Assembly (NCBI RefSeq): GCF_038005985.1
Contig: NZ_JBBOUI010000001.1
Span: forward strand, 2,996,001-3,060,000
DNA from: Solibacillus sp. FSL R7-0682
GTDB lineage: Bacteria; Bacillota; Bacilli; Bacillales_A; Planococcaceae
Length of the DNA stretch: 64,000 nt
Reading direction: 5' to 3'
A program made the translations under genes and the position numbers. The notes below the pieces were generated by a model. It was given only the letters and a program-made list of their open reading frames with translations. It did not search any database and had not been told where the DNA came from. Below are positions 1 through 10,054 of this stretch, in pieces; position 1 is the first letter of the stretch; each line of letters starts with the position of its first letter.

Positions 1-451
1 TTTCTAATGCCTTCGTTAACATGCTTTTATTTGCATTAAAGGCTGTAATATTTGCTTCATATGATCTTGAAGCAGATATTAAATCGACCATTTCTCTTAA
101 TAAGTCCACATTCGATGTTTGCACATAGCCATCCTCATTCGCATCTGGATGTGTAGGATCATAAACTAGTTTAAATGGCGTTTCAGTATCTTCTTTAATA
201 GAAGTAACTCTTACTCCATTCCCAACTCCAGCCTTTACGGTTTTCCCCATCGCCATATTCAAAAAGCTAGAGAATTGACCTTGCTCTTCTTTTAAAGTAA
301 TCGACTTTTTACGATATGGTTCCCATTGTCCATCAACTTGCTTCGCACGAGTTGTATCTACATTGGCAATATTAGATGAAATAACATCCATTCGTAATCG
401 TTGGGCAGTCAATGCTGATGCCGTTGTATTCATACTATGGAAGATCGACAC
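1..451 (-). CDS. flgC: flagellar basal-body rod protein FlgC (3' end outside window)
   Basis: Proximal rod protein of the flagellar basal body. It is exported by the flagellar type III apparatus and stacks with FlgB between MS ring and hook. Reading from a GTG start, the product has the family N-terminus (FHSMNTTASALTAQRLRMD) followed by SSNIANVDTTRA, the conserved rod/hook asparagine-rich signature. The C-terminal helix ends near KALE at the window edge, so only about three residues and the stop are missing; the length fits the usual 150 residues. The start is set by AAAGGAGGG 8-9 bases upstream of the GTG. It lies two bases after the flgB stop, so the pair is translationally linked at the head of a fla/che operon that continues to the left. 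Confidence 0.93.
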   Translation of the reverse strand, partial: MSIFHSMNTTASALTAQRLRMDVISSNIANVDTTRAKQVDGQWEPYRKKSITLKEEQGQFSSFLNMAMGKTVKAGVGNGVRVTSIKEDTETPFKLVYDPTHPDANEDGYVQTSNVDLLREMVDLISASRSYEANITAFNANKSMLTKALE

Positions 452-453
452 TA

Positions 454-846
454 TTATTTCCCTCCTTTAATGACTGTATTTAATGTATTAAACTTCCCAC
501 TTATTCTTTCAATTAACGCATTATAGTAAATTGTATTTTCTGCTAACTTCGCTTGTTCTGCGTCCATGTTCACAGCATTACCGTTTGGACGTGAGCGAAA
601 ATTATCATTTGAATATACACCATTGCTACCAATCTCAATACTAAAATCATAATGCCTTACGTCCGTACGTGTTGCCGAAATAGTAGCCCTTTTAGCATCA
701 TTAAAGACATCTTTAAAGCTTACTTCTTTCGTTTTGTAATTAGGTGTATCCACGTTCGCGATATTTTGCGTTATCGTCTTATTTTTTAATGTAGCATATG
801 AAAGTCCATTTTCTAAGCTACTTATCGTGCCACCAAAAAGATTCAA
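454..846 (-). CDS. flgB: flagellar basal-body rod protein FlgB
   Basis: First gene of the fla/che operon in Bacillales; encodes a proximal rod subunit of the flagellar basal body. The 130-residue product has the rod-protein N-terminal signature (TITQNIANVDTPNYKTKEVSF, about residues 24-44) and a coiled C-terminal helix (LAENTIYYNALIERI), with normal family length. The start codon is TTG, chosen because GAGGTG lies about six bases upstream; no better in-frame ATG precedes it. It follows codY, as in B. subtilis, across a 660-base AT-rich gap holding the codY terminator and a probable sigma-A promoter, so it is probably transcribed on its own. Confidence 0.94.
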   Translation of the reverse strand: MNLFGGTISSLENGLSYATLKNKTITQNIANVDTPNYKTKEVSFKDVFNDAKRATISATRTDVRHYDFSIEIGSNGVYSNDNFRSRPNGNAVNMDAEQAKLAENTIYYNALIERISGKFNTLNTVIKGGK

Positions 847-907
847 TTAGTTCACCTCATTTATTTTTGTCAATTTCTTCATACGACAACCTAATACCAT
901 AATTGTA

Positions 908-937
908 ATTATAATGAATCCTTGTGTCTATTGTCTT
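908..937 (-). promoter_or_regulatory. putative sigma-A promoter of flgB operon
   Basis: On the minus strand AAGACA (932-937) and a perfect TATAAT (908-913) are separated by 18 bases. The -10 lies about 60 bases upstream of the flgB TTG. The -35 matches the consensus at four of six positions, so this is a candidate only. Confidence 0.4.
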
Positions 938-1120
938 TTGGCACTTTTCGATAGGCTTTAGGAACTATTTTTTCGATAAAATATTTCAGGATTTTCTAAT
1001 TCCAATTTTTAATGACTTAAAATAACAAAAATATAAGCCAATAGCTTTTTTACTTACCAAAAATAGAATGTTTTTTTAATAAAAAAGAACCAATAACATT
1101 CCTGCGTTATGTCCCTTTAT

Positions 1121-1153
1121 TTCGCTATTTCCCGCTATTTTTCGCTATTTTTC
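1121..1153. repeat. 10-bp tandem repeat, about 3.3 copies
   Basis: The unit TTCGCTATTT occurs at 1121-1130, as CCCGCTATTT at 1131-1140, again as TTCGCTATTT at 1141-1150, with TTCG following. It is non-coding, in the codY-flgB gap. The period is close to one helical turn, so protein binding is possible but unproven. Confidence 0.75.
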
Positions 1154-1460
1154 GAAAATCCTACACATCATAATAGCTTAAAACCTGTTCATTTAGTTAG
1201 TTTTTACTCACTATTCATAAATTTGTAACATGTGCCTAATACTATAATATTTTTCATTATTATAAGTAAAAATGATAAATTCCTTTTTTCCGGTTTAAAA
1301 TTTTTATGTAAAGCTATAGTTAAAAAGATTCTACTCTTAATTTATATATAGGTTTTTATACTCTAACATTATACATTAATATGTAAAATTACTATTTTAA
1401 GGTTATATTGATCATTAGAATGAACTTGTTTCTTTCATCCTAATAACTAGAAGTGTATAT

Positions 1461-1500
1461 AAAAAAATGCGGTAAAACGAAAATTCGTCTTACCGCATTT
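1461..1500 (-). terminator. rho-independent terminator of codY
   Basis: On the minus strand, directly after the codY stop, ATGCGGTAA(G)ACGAA pairs with TTCGT(T)TTACCGCAT. A seven-T run follows (the A tract at 1461-1467). It separates the xerC-hslVU-codY group from the flagellar operon. Confidence 0.9.
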
Positions 1501-1510
1501 CAATCATTTC

Positions 1511-2290
1511 TTATTTCATTTTAATTTCTGCTAATGCTGTTAAAAACTTATCGTTTAATACTTTAATATAAGTTCCCTTCATACCTAATGAACGTGACTC
1601 GATTACACCCGCTGATTCTAATTTACGTAATGCGTTCACGATCACTGAGCGTGTAATACCAACACGGTCTGCAATTTTTGAAGCTACTAATAACCCTTCG
1701 TTACCATCTAATTCTTCAAAAATGTGCTCAATTGCCTCAAGCTCTGAATACGATAATGAGTTAATCGCCATTTGTACAACTGCTTTTGAACGTGCTTCCT
1801 CTTCAATTTCTTCAGACTTTTCACGTAAAATTTCCATACCTACTACAGTTGCGCCATACTCAGCTAAAATTAAGTCATCATCTTCAAATTGATCGCTAAT
1901 GCGCGCAAGCATTAATGTACCTAAACGCTCCCCACCACCGATAATCGGAACAATTGTAGTTAAACCAGTTGCAAATAAATCTTTGTTTTCAACTGGGAAT
2001 GCAGTATGTTCATTATTAATATCTAAGTTTGAAGAAGTCTCTGTAATATTGAATAAGTTTTGTGTATATGCTTCTGGGAATTGACGCTCTTCAAACATTT
2101 TCTTCACGCGATCATTTTCGATTTGTTGGTGAATTGAAATTCCTAGTAACTTTCCTTTGCGGCTTACAATAAATACATTACTTTCAATAATATCACCTAA
2201 TGTATTCGCCATCTCTTTAAAGTTTACTGGCTTTCCAGCAGATGCTTGAAGCATTGCGTTAATTTTTCGTGTTTTTGCTAATAAATTCAT
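1511..2290 (-). CDS. codY: global transcriptional repressor CodY
   Basis: GTP- and branched-chain-amino-acid-responsive DNA-binding regulator that represses nutrient-scavenging, biosynthetic and adaptive genes during growth and releases them on starvation. At 259 residues it has exactly the length I recall for the family. An N-terminal GAF-type ligand domain covers about residues 1-155, followed by a long linker helix ([14 protein letters not shown]). The C-terminal winged helix-turn-helix, about residues 200-225, contains [20 protein letters not shown]. The start is supported by AGGAGG seven bases upstream. It sits after hslU, the classic codV-clpQ-clpY-codY order, and ends in a strong terminator. 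The oppDFBCA operon at the other end of this window is a typical CodY target, but I saw no good 15-bp CodY box here. Confidence 0.97.
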   Translation of the reverse strand: MNLLAKTRKINAMLQASAGKPVNFKEMANTLGDIIESNVFIVSRKGKLLGISIHQQIENDRVKKMFEERQFPEAYTQNLFNITETSSNLDINNEHTAFPVENKDLFATGLTTIVPIIGGGERLGTLMLARISDQFEDDDLILAEYGATVVGMEILREKSEEIEEEARSKAVVQMAINSLSYSELEAIEHIFEELDGNEGLLVASKIADRVGITRSVIVNALRKLESAGVIESRSLGMKGTYIKVLNDKFLTALAEIKMK

Positions 2291-2372
2291 TCCGATTTCC
2301 TCCTACAGGACTGATTAATTCACTTAATATTCTAAAGGTTTTTACAATTTAAAGATACTATTTCAACTTAGT

Positions 2373-3767
2373 TTAAAGGATAAATTGTGATAAATCCTTG
2401 TTTTTTACTATATTCGTCAATTTTTGATCGACATATTTCGATGTAATTTCGATGTGAGCTGGTGCAATTTCTGACGCTTCATAAGATAGGTCCTCTAAAA
2501 GGCGTTCTAAAATGGTATGCAAACGTCTCGCACCAATATTATCGGATTCTTGATTTACTTCTGTAGCAATTTCAGCTAATCTTTCGATTGCTTCATCCGT
2601 AAATTCAATTGTTACACCTTCTGTTTGTAACAATGCTTTATACTGCAAAATTAATGATTGATCTGGTTCTTTTAAAATTCGTACAAAATCTTCTTTTGTT
2701 AGCTTTTCTAATTCGACACGAATAGGGAATCTGCCTTGAAGTTCTGGGATTAAATCACTTGGCTTCGAAATATGGAAAGCACCAGCTGCGATAAACAGCA
2801 TATAATCTGTTTTTACTGTGCCATATTTAGTCGTTACAGTAGATCCTTCTACTATTGGCAAGATATCTCGTTGAACGCCTTCTCTTGACACTTCTGCAGA
2901 AGATGAGCCCTTACTCGCAATTTTATCAATCTCATCGATAAAGATAATTCCAGACTGTTCAGCACGTTCAATTGCTTTACTCGAAAGGGCATCAGCATCA
3001 ATTAATTTATTTGCTTCTTCTTGCGTTAATAAGCGACGTGCATCTTTCACCTGTACTTTACGCTTCTTCGTTTTTTTTGGCAAAAGATTAGAAATCATAT
3101 CTTGCATCCCACCGGCACCCATGTCAATATTCATGCCAGGCATCGCATCAAATAAAGATGGTGCCGCTTCAGTAACTTCAATAGTTACCCATTGCTCTTC
3201 AAGTTTACCTGCCTTTAAATCTTGCGCAATCTGTGCACGACGCGAACGAATTTCTGTATCTTCTTGTTGAGTTGCTTCGTCGCCAGAATTTGATTTTTGA
3301 TTAAATAGCATTTCAAAAGGATTTTGCGTCATCTTATCTTTCACTTTAGATGGTACAAGTAATTTTACAAGTAATTCATTCGCATTTTTTTGTGCTTGTT
3401 CTTGAACTGATTCGACCATTTCATCTTTTACTAGACGGCGGGAAGTTTCTACTAAATCACGTACCATCGATTCTACATCACGACCTACATAACCAACTTC
3501 CGTAAACTTCGTTGCTTCTACTTTTATGAATGGTGCATTTACTAATTTAGCGATTCTACGTGCGATTTCTGTTTTTCCGACACCTGTTGGACCAATCATT
3601 AAAATATTTTTCGGAATAACTTCATTCTTTAATTCCTCACTTAACAACGAACGACGGTAACGATTGCGTAATGCAATAGCAACTGCGCGCTTTGCTGTTT
3701 CTTGACCAACAATATGACGATTTAAGTGTTCCGTAATTTGTCTTGGCGTTAAATTATTTGTTGTCAT
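2373..3767 (-). CDS. hslU: HslU/ClpY ATPase subunit of the HslUV protease
   Basis: AAA+ unfoldase that recognises, unfolds and threads substrates into the HslV peptidase. The 464-residue protein has Walker A GPTGVGKT at residues 59-66, a Walker B region ([11 protein letters not shown]), an I domain between them rich in Met and Gly, and the arginine region GRFPIRVEL. The C-terminus, DLSQFIL, is the tail that docks in HslV pockets to activate it. Its ATG overlaps the hslV stop by one base (TAATG), so the two are translationally coupled. This is the complete family length and arrangement. Confidence 0.97.
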   Translation of the reverse strand: MTTNNLTPRQITEHLNRHIVGQETAKRAVAIALRNRYRRSLLSEELKNEVIPKNILMIGPTGVGKTEIARRIAKLVNAPFIKVEATKFTEVGYVGRDVESMVRDLVETSRRLVKDEMVESVQEQAQKNANELLVKLLVPSKVKDKMTQNPFEMLFNQKSNSGDEATQQEDTEIRSRRAQIAQDLKAGKLEEQWVTIEVTEAAPSLFDAMPGMNIDMGAGGMQDMISNLLPKKTKKRKVQVKDARRLLTQEEANKLIDADALSSKAIERAEQSGIIFIDEIDKIASKGSSSAEVSREGVQRDILPIVEGSTVTTKYGTVKTDYMLFIAAGAFHISKPSDLIPELQGRFPIRVELEKLTKEDFVRILKEPDQSLILQYKALLQTEGVTIEFTDEAIERLAEIATEVNQESDNIGARRLHTILERLLEDLSYEASEIAPAHIEITSKYVDQKLTNIVKNKDLSQFIL

Positions 3768-4309
3768 TATAATACCTCCAAGATAATATTATGGTTTGTA
3801 AACACACAGATATCCGCAGCTGTAGTAAGAGCTGCTTCTGCAATCTCTTTTGCCGATAAGTGTTCCCCAGCATGTTTCTTTAAAGCTCGACCAGCTGATA
3901 ATGCATAATTACCACCTGAACCAATTGCTAAAATTCCATCATCTGGTTCAATAACTTCCCCTGTACCTGATACGAGCAGTAACGTCGTTTTGTCCATAAC
4001 AAGTAGCATTGCCTCTAATTGACGCAACATCTTATCCCCACGCCATTGTTTTGCCACTTCAACAGCTGCTCTTTGTAAGTTCCCATTATATTCATTTAAT
4101 TTCGCTTCAAACATTTCAAATAGTGTAAATGCATCTGCAACTGAACCAGCAAAACCCGCTAAAACGTTACCATTAAACAGACGTCTGACCTTTTTCGCTG
4201 TATGCTTCATTACTACTGCATTTCCAAGAGTTACTTGACCGTCACCAGCCATCGCACATTCACCTTTATGATGAATCGCAAATATCGTCGTTGCATGAAT
4301 TTGACCCAT
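3767..4309 (-). CDS. hslV: HslV/ClpQ peptidase subunit
   Basis: Proteasome-beta-like N-terminal-nucleophile peptidase that forms a double hexamer capped by HslU. The 180-residue product carries HATTIFA at residues 5-11, then AGDGQVTLG and [17 protein letters not shown], all family hallmarks. The start is fixed by AAGGAGG eight bases before the ATG. Note the N-terminus: MGQIHATT. In B. subtilis the corresponding start, as I recall it, is MSSFHATT, where Ser-2 was proposed as nucleophile. Here residue 2 is Gly, so either Thr-6/Thr-7 (aligned with E. coli Thr-1) must be exposed by processing or the mechanism differs. It is cotranscribed with xerC upstream and hslU downstream. Confidence 0.96.
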   Translation of the reverse strand: MGQIHATTIFAIHHKGECAMAGDGQVTLGNAVVMKHTAKKVRRLFNGNVLAGFAGSVADAFTLFEMFEAKLNEYNGNLQRAAVEVAKQWRGDKMLRQLEAMLLVMDKTTLLLVSGTGEVIEPDDGILAIGSGGNYALSAGRALKKHAGEHLSAKEIAEAALTTAADICVFTNHNIILEVL

Positions 4310-4327
4310 TCGTATTTCCTCCTTAAG

Positions 4328-5227
4328 TTAAGCTCTCGGATGACTATTCATATATGTCTTCCTTAAAGCCTCTTTCGTTACATGAGTATAAATTTGAGTA
4401 GAAGATAAATTCGCATGTCCAAGTAATTCCTGAACTGTTCTCATATCTGCCCCATTATTTAATAAATGAGTAGCAAATGTGTGTCGTAACATATGTGGAT
4501 AAATTTTCGTATGCATACTTGCATTTTCAATCATCTCACTTAATATATAACGTACGCCTCGAGCAGTAAGTTCGCCTCCACGCATATTTACGAACACTTT
4601 TTGGTGATTACTATTTTTCATTAACTGAGGACGAACCTGTTCAATATAATGAATGAGTGCTTCGTGTGCATATTGACCAAAAGGAATAATTCTTTCTTTA
4701 CGTCCCTTACCCATTACTCGGATAATGCCGTAATGAAAGTCAATATCTTCAAGTTCAACAGCTACACATTCACTTACTCGAATTCCAGTAGCATAAAGTA
4801 ATTCTAATAATGCTATATTACGTACTTGCATCGGTTTGTTGCCTTTATTTTTTTCAAAAAGCTGATTGAGCTCTTCTTCATAAAAAAAGCTCGGTAATCG
4901 TTCTTCCTTTTTAGGGTGATAAAGTGAACGAAACGGAGCATCATCAATATTCTGTTCCCTATTTAGAAATCGAAAAAAAGAACGGATAGATGAAATTTTC
5001 CTCGAAATTGAAGTTCTAGCTTTTTGTTCATCATAAAGTTTGGTTACGTATAATCGTGCATGAATATAATCAACTTCTGTAATATTCTGTACATTTTCTG
5101 TTTCTAAAAACTTATAAAAATCCATCAGATCCGTTTGATATTCACGTACAGTATGTAATGAAAAATTCTTTTCCAATTGAACATAGCGAATAAATTGATC
5201 TAATGCTTCTTTTGATTGAAGATCCAT
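4328..5227 (-). CDS. xerC: tyrosine recombinase XerC (CodV)
   Basis: Site-specific recombinase that, with XerD, resolves chromosome dimers at dif. The 299-residue protein has an N-terminal SAM-like core-binding domain (about 1-85) and the catalytic domain. The visible catalytic motifs are ATGIRVSE (first Arg), HMLRHTFATHLL (His-x-x-Arg) and LLGHANLSSTQIYTH (His and nucleophilic Tyr). The chosen ATG (MDLQSKEALD) follows a GGAGG by eight bases; an in-frame ATG 21 codons upstream lacks such a site. It heads the xerC-hslV-hslU-codY group, 18 bases before hslV. Confidence 0.95.
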   Translation of the reverse strand: MDLQSKEALDQFIRYVQLEKNFSLHTVREYQTDLMDFYKFLETENVQNITEVDYIHARLYVTKLYDEQKARTSISRKISSIRSFFRFLNREQNIDDAPFRSLYHPKKEERLPSFFYEEELNQLFEKNKGNKPMQVRNIALLELLYATGIRVSECVAVELEDIDFHYGIIRVMGKGRKERIIPFGQYAHEALIHYIEQVRPQLMKNSNHQKVFVNMRGGELTARGVRYILSEMIENASMHTKIYPHMLRHTFATHLLNNGADMRTVQELLGHANLSSTQIYTHVTKEALRKTYMNSHPRA

Positions 5228-5456
5228 CCAACATACCTCCGATGAATAAATACATAAGTGAGTTTGAAATGTGTGATAACTAATAATCACATTAAAAAAA
5301 CATACATATTGACACTATACTTATAATGAATATATTTCAAGCAAAAAACGCTTTAATTATTAATATTTCTTCTACTTTTTTATTCAGCCAAATAAATCAT
5401 CCTACTTTTTTAATATTTCATAGTAATAATTCAAAATTATGGATACAAAAACAATT

Positions 5457-5493
5457 AAAAGCCCTTAAAGTATAGCAGTCTTTAAGGGCTTTT
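5457..5493 (-). terminator. rho-independent terminator of trmFO
   Basis: Just past the trmFO stop, AAAAGCCCTTAAAG pairs with CTTTAAGGGCTTTT around a short loop. T-rich sequence follows on the minus strand. It closes the dprA-topA-trmFO group. Confidence 0.9.
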
Positions 5494-5498
5494 CGCAA

Positions 5499-6812
5499 TT
5501 AAATCGTCTGTGTATTAATAAAATTCTGAATAGTTTCCAATGCTCGATTTGCATGACGTTCTGCACGTTCTGGCTTCGATTTAATTCGTTCGCCTAACTC
5601 CGGGAAAATACCAAAGTTTACATTCATTGGTTGGAAGTTTTTCGAATCTGCTTCTGTAATGTAACGCGCCATTGAGCCTAAAGCTGTTTCTGCTGGGAAG
5701 TGTAACATTGGCTCCCCTAATGCTAATCGGGCTGCATTAATACCTGCGATTAAGCCACTACCCGCTGATTCTACATAACCTTCAACACCCGTCATTTGAC
5801 CAGCAAAGAATAAATTTGGGTTTGAACGTAATTGGTATGTTTTATTCAACACTTTTGGTGAATTTATAAATGTATTACGGTGCATAACCCCATAACGTAC
5901 GATGTCTAAGTTCTCTAAACCTGGAATCATTGAAAATACGCGCTTTTGTTCTGGCCATTTTAAATGCGTTTGGAATCCTACCAGATTATATAAAGTTCCT
6001 GCTGCATCATCTTGACGTAATTGTACTACTGCGTATGGACGTTTACCTGTTTTAGGATCTTCTAAACCAACAGGCTTCATAGGACCGAAAGTCATTGTTT
6101 TTTCACCACGAGCCGCCATTACTTCAATTGGCATACAGCCTTCGAAATACTTCTCTTTTTCGAACTCTTTTAAAGGGGCACATTCTGCTGTAATTAGTGC
6201 TTCACGGAATGCATCAAATTCTTCTTTTGACATTGGGCAGTTTAAGTATGCTGCTTCCCCTTTATCATAGCGAGATTTCAAATATACTTTCTCCATATCA
6301 ATCGAATCTTTTTCGATAATTGGTGCTGCTGCATCATAGAAGTATAAGTATTCTTCACCTGTTAAGCCTTGAATTTTCTTTGCTAAGCTTTCAGAAGTTA
6401 ATGGACCTGTTGCAATTACAGTAATCCCTTCAGGAATTTCCGTAACCTCTTCATTAATCACTTCGATTAAAGAATGGTTTTTCACTTTCTCTGTTACATA
6501 TCCAGCAAATTCATGACGATCTACCGCTAAAGCTCCACCAGCTGGTACTGAGCAATTATCCGCTGCAGCCATGATAACTGAATCAAGCATACGCATTTCT
6601 TCTTTAATTACGCCTACTGCATTTGTTAAACCATTAGCACGTAATGAGTTAGAGCATACGAGCTCAGCAAATTTATCTGTATGGTGTGCGGGTGTTTGCT
6701 TTACTGGTCGCATTTCATAAAGGCGTACCTTAATACCGCGCTTTGCAATTTGCCACGCCGCTTCAGAACCTGCAAGTCCTGCACCAATTACGTTTACTAT
6801 TTGTTGTGTCAT
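5499..6812 (-). CDS. trmFO: tRNA (uracil-54-C5)-methyltransferase TrmFO
   Basis: FAD- and methylene-tetrahydrofolate-dependent enzyme that makes ribothymidine at position 54 of the tRNA T-loop in most Gram-positives. The 437-residue protein opens with a Rossmann FAD motif ([13 protein letters not shown], about residues 8-20). It then shows family blocks [21 protein letters not shown] and, near the C-terminus, [20 protein letters not shown]. Length and position between topA and xerC match the B. subtilis gid locus. A weak GAGGT site precedes the ATG. It ends in a strong terminator and is 18 bases downstream of topA. Confidence 0.96.
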   Translation of the reverse strand: MTQQIVNVIGAGLAGSEAAWQIAKRGIKVRLYEMRPVKQTPAHHTDKFAELVCSNSLRANGLTNAVGVIKEEMRMLDSVIMAAADNCSVPAGGALAVDRHEFAGYVTEKVKNHSLIEVINEEVTEIPEGITVIATGPLTSESLAKKIQGLTGEEYLYFYDAAAPIIEKDSIDMEKVYLKSRYDKGEAAYLNCPMSKEEFDAFREALITAECAPLKEFEKEKYFEGCMPIEVMAARGEKTMTFGPMKPVGLEDPKTGKRPYAVVQLRQDDAAGTLYNLVGFQTHLKWPEQKRVFSMIPGLENLDIVRYGVMHRNTFINSPKVLNKTYQLRSNPNLFFAGQMTGVEGYVESAGSGLIAGINAARLALGEPMLHFPAETALGSMARYITEADSKNFQPMNVNFGIFPELGERIKSKPERAERHANRALETIQNFINTQTI

Positions 6813-6830
6813 TGTTGTTACCTCATTATC

Positions 6831-8915
6831 TTATTGTGATGGTGTTTCTTCGTAGTCACAATCACTGTTTGTACACTGAATTTGAACACCTTTTTTCAAT
6901 TTCTTCTCTACTAATAATGCACTACATTTCGGACAAGGTCTACTAATCGGCTTATCCCATGATACGAAGTCGCATTCTGGATAGCGGTTACAGCCGTAGA
7001 AAACACGCTTTGTTTTTGACTTGCGCTCTACGATTTCCCCTTCTTTACAAGTTGGACATTTGACATCAATTAATTTCATAATTGCCTTCGTATTACGGCA
7101 ATCTGGGAAGTTCGAACAAGCCATAAACTTTCCATAGCGCCCTAATTTAAATACCATTGGTGCACCGCATTTTTCACAGTCTTCTCCCGCAGGCTCATCC
7201 TTAATTTCAATTTTTTCCATTACTTCATCCGCATGTTTTACACGTGGCTCAAAGTCTTTATAAAAATCATCAATTACTTTTACCCAACGAGTTATTCCTT
7301 CTTCAATAGCATCTAAGTTTTGCTCCATTTGCGCTGTAAACTCAATGTTAATAATTTCTGGGAAAAACTCGAACGTCGCTTGATGAACAATTTCACCTAG
7401 CTCAGTTGGAACGAAACGTTTTGCATCAAGCTGAACGTAGCCGCGCTTTTGAATCGTATCAAGTGTTGGTGCGTATGTTGATGGACGCCCTATACCTAGC
7501 TCTTCTAACGTTTTCACTAAACGTGCTTCCGAATAGCGAGGTGGTGGCTGTGTAAAATGTTGCTTTGGTTCAATTTCAAGAGATTTTACTTTATCGCCAA
7601 CTTCCATTTCCGGCAACAGTTTATTCGTTTCTTCTGTTTGATCATCTGTTCCTTCGATATAAAGTTTCATAAATCCAGCAAATTTCACTTGTGAACCGTT
7701 CGCGCGGAATAATACATCATTATTTTGTAAGTCTACCGTTACCGTATCTAATACAGCATGTGCCATTTGACTTGCGATAAAGCGCTCCCAAATTAAACGG
7801 TATAGACGTAATTGGTCACGACTTAATACAGCTTTTAATTCATCAGGTGTGCGCATTGCACTTGTTGGACGAATTGCTTCGTGGGCATCTTGTGAATTCC
7901 CCTTCGCTTTAACCTGTTTAATTTCTTGAGCAACAAATTCTTTCCCATACTTGCTCTCAATATATGAAATTGCTTCCGTTTTTGCTGTTTCTGAAATACG
8001 TGTTGAATCGGTACGCATATACGTAATTAACCCGACTGCACCTTCTTTTTTGCTTAACTCAATCCCCTCGTAAAGCTGTTGAGCAAGCATCATCGTCTTT
8101 TTCGCGCGGAAATTTAACTTACGAGCTGCTTCTTGTTGTAGTGATGACGTTGTAAAAGCTGGTGCTGCATTTCGCTTACGTTCTTTTTTCACAACATTTA
8201 CTACATTGAAATCAGTTCCCTTAACATTATTTAAAATAACCTTTACTTGGTCTTCATTCGTTAATTTTACTTTTTCTTTACCATTCCCATAGTAAAATGC
8301 ATCAAATTGTTTTTTCCCTTTTTCAAAAGATGCATCAATTGACCAGTATTCTTCGGGCTCGAAGTTTTTAATCTCGTTTTCACGATCAATAATTAAACGA
8401 AGTGAAACAGATTGAACACGACCAGCTGACAATCCTTTTTTTACTTTTTTCCATAAAATCGGACTAATATTATAGCCCACTAAACGGTCTAAAATTCGTC
8501 GTGCTTGTTGCGCATCTACTAAATCCATATCGATTGGGCGTGGATGCTTAAAGCTCTCTAAAATTGCCTCTTTTGTAATTTCATTGAATACGACACGACA
8601 ATCCGAATGAATATCGATATTTAATGCTGTAGCCAAGTGCCAAGCAATCGCTTCCCCTTCACGGTCGGGGTCGGATGCAAGATATATTTTTTTTGCCTTT
8701 TTCGCTGCTGTTTTTAATTCTTGTAAAACGGGACCTTTCCCGCGAATCGTAATATACTTTGGTTCATAATTATTTTCGGTATCGATGCCCGTTTGACTAC
8801 GCGGTAAATCACGTACATGTCCAATTGATGCCTTTACTTTGTATTTTTTTCCTAAATAGCGCTCAATTGTTTTCGCCTTTGCAGGTGATTCTACTATTAC
8901 TAAATAATCTGCCAT
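6831..8915 (-). CDS. topA: DNA topoisomerase I
   Basis: Type IA topoisomerase that relaxes negative supercoils. The 694-residue enzyme has an N-terminal Toprim domain ([26 protein letters not shown] at 81-89) and the active-site Tyr299 in [12 protein letters not shown]. The C-terminus has three four-cysteine zinc ribbons: CEKCG...CSNFPDC, CPTC...CNRYPEC and CPKC...CTNSDC. Length fits the Bacillales enzyme. AGGAGG lies upstream of the ATG, and the probable promoter contains an inverted repeat (8951-8973). It is followed closely by trmFO. Confidence 0.97.
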   Translation of the reverse strand: MADYLVIVESPAKAKTIERYLGKKYKVKASIGHVRDLPRSQTGIDTENNYEPKYITIRGKGPVLQELKTAAKKAKKIYLASDPDREGEAIAWHLATALNIDIHSDCRVVFNEITKEAILESFKHPRPIDMDLVDAQQARRILDRLVGYNISPILWKKVKKGLSAGRVQSVSLRLIIDRENEIKNFEPEEYWSIDASFEKGKKQFDAFYYGNGKEKVKLTNEDQVKVILNNVKGTDFNVVNVVKKERKRNAAPAFTTSSLQQEAARKLNFRAKKTMMLAQQLYEGIELSKKEGAVGLITYMRTDSTRISETAKTEAISYIESKYGKEFVAQEIKQVKAKGNSQDAHEAIRPTSAMRTPDELKAVLSRDQLRLYRLIWERFIASQMAHAVLDTVTVDLQNNDVLFRANGSQVKFAGFMKLYIEGTDDQTEETNKLLPEMEVGDKVKSLEIEPKQHFTQPPPRYSEARLVKTLEELGIGRPSTYAPTLDTIQKRGYVQLDAKRFVPTELGEIVHQATFEFFPEIINIEFTAQMEQNLDAIEEGITRWVKVIDDFYKDFEPRVKHADEVMEKIEIKDEPAGEDCEKCGAPMVFKLGRYGKFMACSNFPDCRNTKAIMKLIDVKCPTCKEGEIVERKSKTKRVFYGCNRYPECDFVSWDKPISRPCPKCSALLVEKKLKKGVQIQCTNSDCDYEETPSQ

Positions 8916-8950
8916 CTGTTTTCCTCCTTAGAGAGGTATTGTTATTTTAT

Positions 8951-8977
8951 CAAATTCTTTTATTTAGAATTTGTCAA
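8951..8977 (-). promoter_or_regulatory. putative topA promoter region with inverted repeat
   Basis: A consensus TTGACA (8972-8977 on the minus strand) lies about 60 bases before the topA ATG. It touches an inverted repeat CAAATTCT/AGAATTTG (8951-8958 and 8966-8973). No -10 sits at 17 bases; TAAAAT is 22 bases away, so promoter function is uncertain. Confidence 0.3.
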
Positions 8978-9041
8978 TGTTTTTTCAAAGCTTTTCCTGT
9001 TGCAAAATGTATAACAGATTGGCGGATATTGCAACTTTTTT

Positions 9042-9935
9042 TCAACGAAAACTTGAAAACATTTGCATTTCCTCAAGAATTTGATGTCCATTCCATACTA
9101 AAATTGCTCCTTCTTTTATTAATTTATTTGTCCCGAACGATTGCTTAGAAAAAATATTTCCTGGTACGACAAATACATCTTTCCCTTGCTCAAGAGCTAG
9201 TTCTGTTGTGATGAGCGTACCACTTTTCAACGCTGCTTCCGTTACAAGTAATCCTTGACTTAGGCCACTAATAATACGATTACGCGCAGGAAAATGCCAT
9301 TTTTGAATACCAACATAAGGAGGGTATTCTGTTAAAAGCAAATGATCTTGTGCCATCTTTTTAGCGAGCACTTCATTTTCTTTCGGATAAATGTGAAAAA
9401 AACCGTGTCCTAGTACACCAATTGTTTTTCCTCCTAATTGAATTGTTGACTCATGGGCAATTCGATCTGCACCTTTTGCTAAACCGCTAACTATGACAAA
9501 TTGTTCATTTATTAATGGTGGTAGTAAAAACTTCAATACTTGTTCACTATAAACAGTTGCAGCTCGGGAACCTATAACAGCCATTTTATTATTCGCCATT
9601 AATAAGCTACTATCTCCCTTAACATAAAGCACCGCTGGAGGATCATATAACGTCATTAATGCGCTCGGGTACATTTCACTCCCATATGGGATTGCTTTGA
9701 TACAATATTGACGATAGTACGATTCCATAGAAGTATGTCGCATTTGTTTATAATGCGTTTTTATTAGTGTTGCCCTTTCAATATTTATGTTAAGGGACTT
9801 TGCTACCGTCTCATTTGAATAATTTAACAGTTCATCAAAATCGCCAATTTGTATAAGTATTTGTTGGATTTTATGCCACGATTGGGGGAAAATATAATGG
9901 AATATAAGTAATTTTTGATAAAAAGAATTTGTCAT
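9042..9935 (-). CDS. dprA: DNA-processing/natural-transformation protein DprA
   Basis: Loads RecA onto incoming single-stranded DNA during transformation. The 297-residue product has an N-terminal helical domain and the Rossmann-like DprA core: MAVIGSRAATVYS, VSGLAKGADRIAH, LGHGFFHIYPKEN, FPARNRIISGLSQGLLVTEA and DVFVVPGN. Length equals the B. subtilis protein as I recall it. A GGAGTG site precedes the ATG. It lies between sucD and topA, as in B. subtilis, separated from sucD by the sucCD terminator. Confidence 0.95.
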   Translation of the reverse strand: MTNSFYQKLLIFHYIFPQSWHKIQQILIQIGDFDELLNYSNETVAKSLNINIERATLIKTHYKQMRHTSMESYYRQYCIKAIPYGSEMYPSALMTLYDPPAVLYVKGDSSLLMANNKMAVIGSRAATVYSEQVLKFLLPPLINEQFVIVSGLAKGADRIAHESTIQLGGKTIGVLGHGFFHIYPKENEVLAKKMAQDHLLLTEYPPYVGIQKWHFPARNRIISGLSQGLLVTEAALKSGTLITTELALEQGKDVFVVPGNIFSKQSFGTNKLIKEGAILVWNGHQILEEMQMFSSFR

Positions 9936-10013
9936 TAAAACACTCCTTTATTTAAATAGAAGAAATAATAATGACCGCTTTTTAATGTATTTTTGAATTG
10001 AAATAAAGTGAGT

Positions 10014-10048
10014 GAAAAAAAGATGTAGCGCATGGCGTCGCTACATCC
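10014..10048 (-). terminator. rho-independent terminator of sucCD
   Basis: GATGTAGCG (10022-10030) pairs with CGCTACATC (10039-10047). A seven-T run follows on the minus strand, immediately after the sucD stop. Confidence 0.9.
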
Positions 10049-10054
10049 TTCATT

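Larger units (their letters stand above)
847..1510. other. 664-base AT-rich gap between codY and flgB
   Basis: No convincing gene. It holds the codY terminator (1461-1500), a 10-bp-period tandem repeat (1121-1153) and a probable flgB promoter (908-937). I looked for a sigma-D type GCCGATAT element, as would suit a motility operon, and did not see one. Several further AT-rich hexamers could act as promoters, but none stands out. Confidence 0.6.

Noticed and set aside
1150-1165. Possible CodY box (GATTTTCGAAAAATA) in the codY-flgB gap
   Set aside because: It lacks the central base of the 15-bp consensus AATTTTCWGAAAATT and matches mainly because the region is AT-rich.
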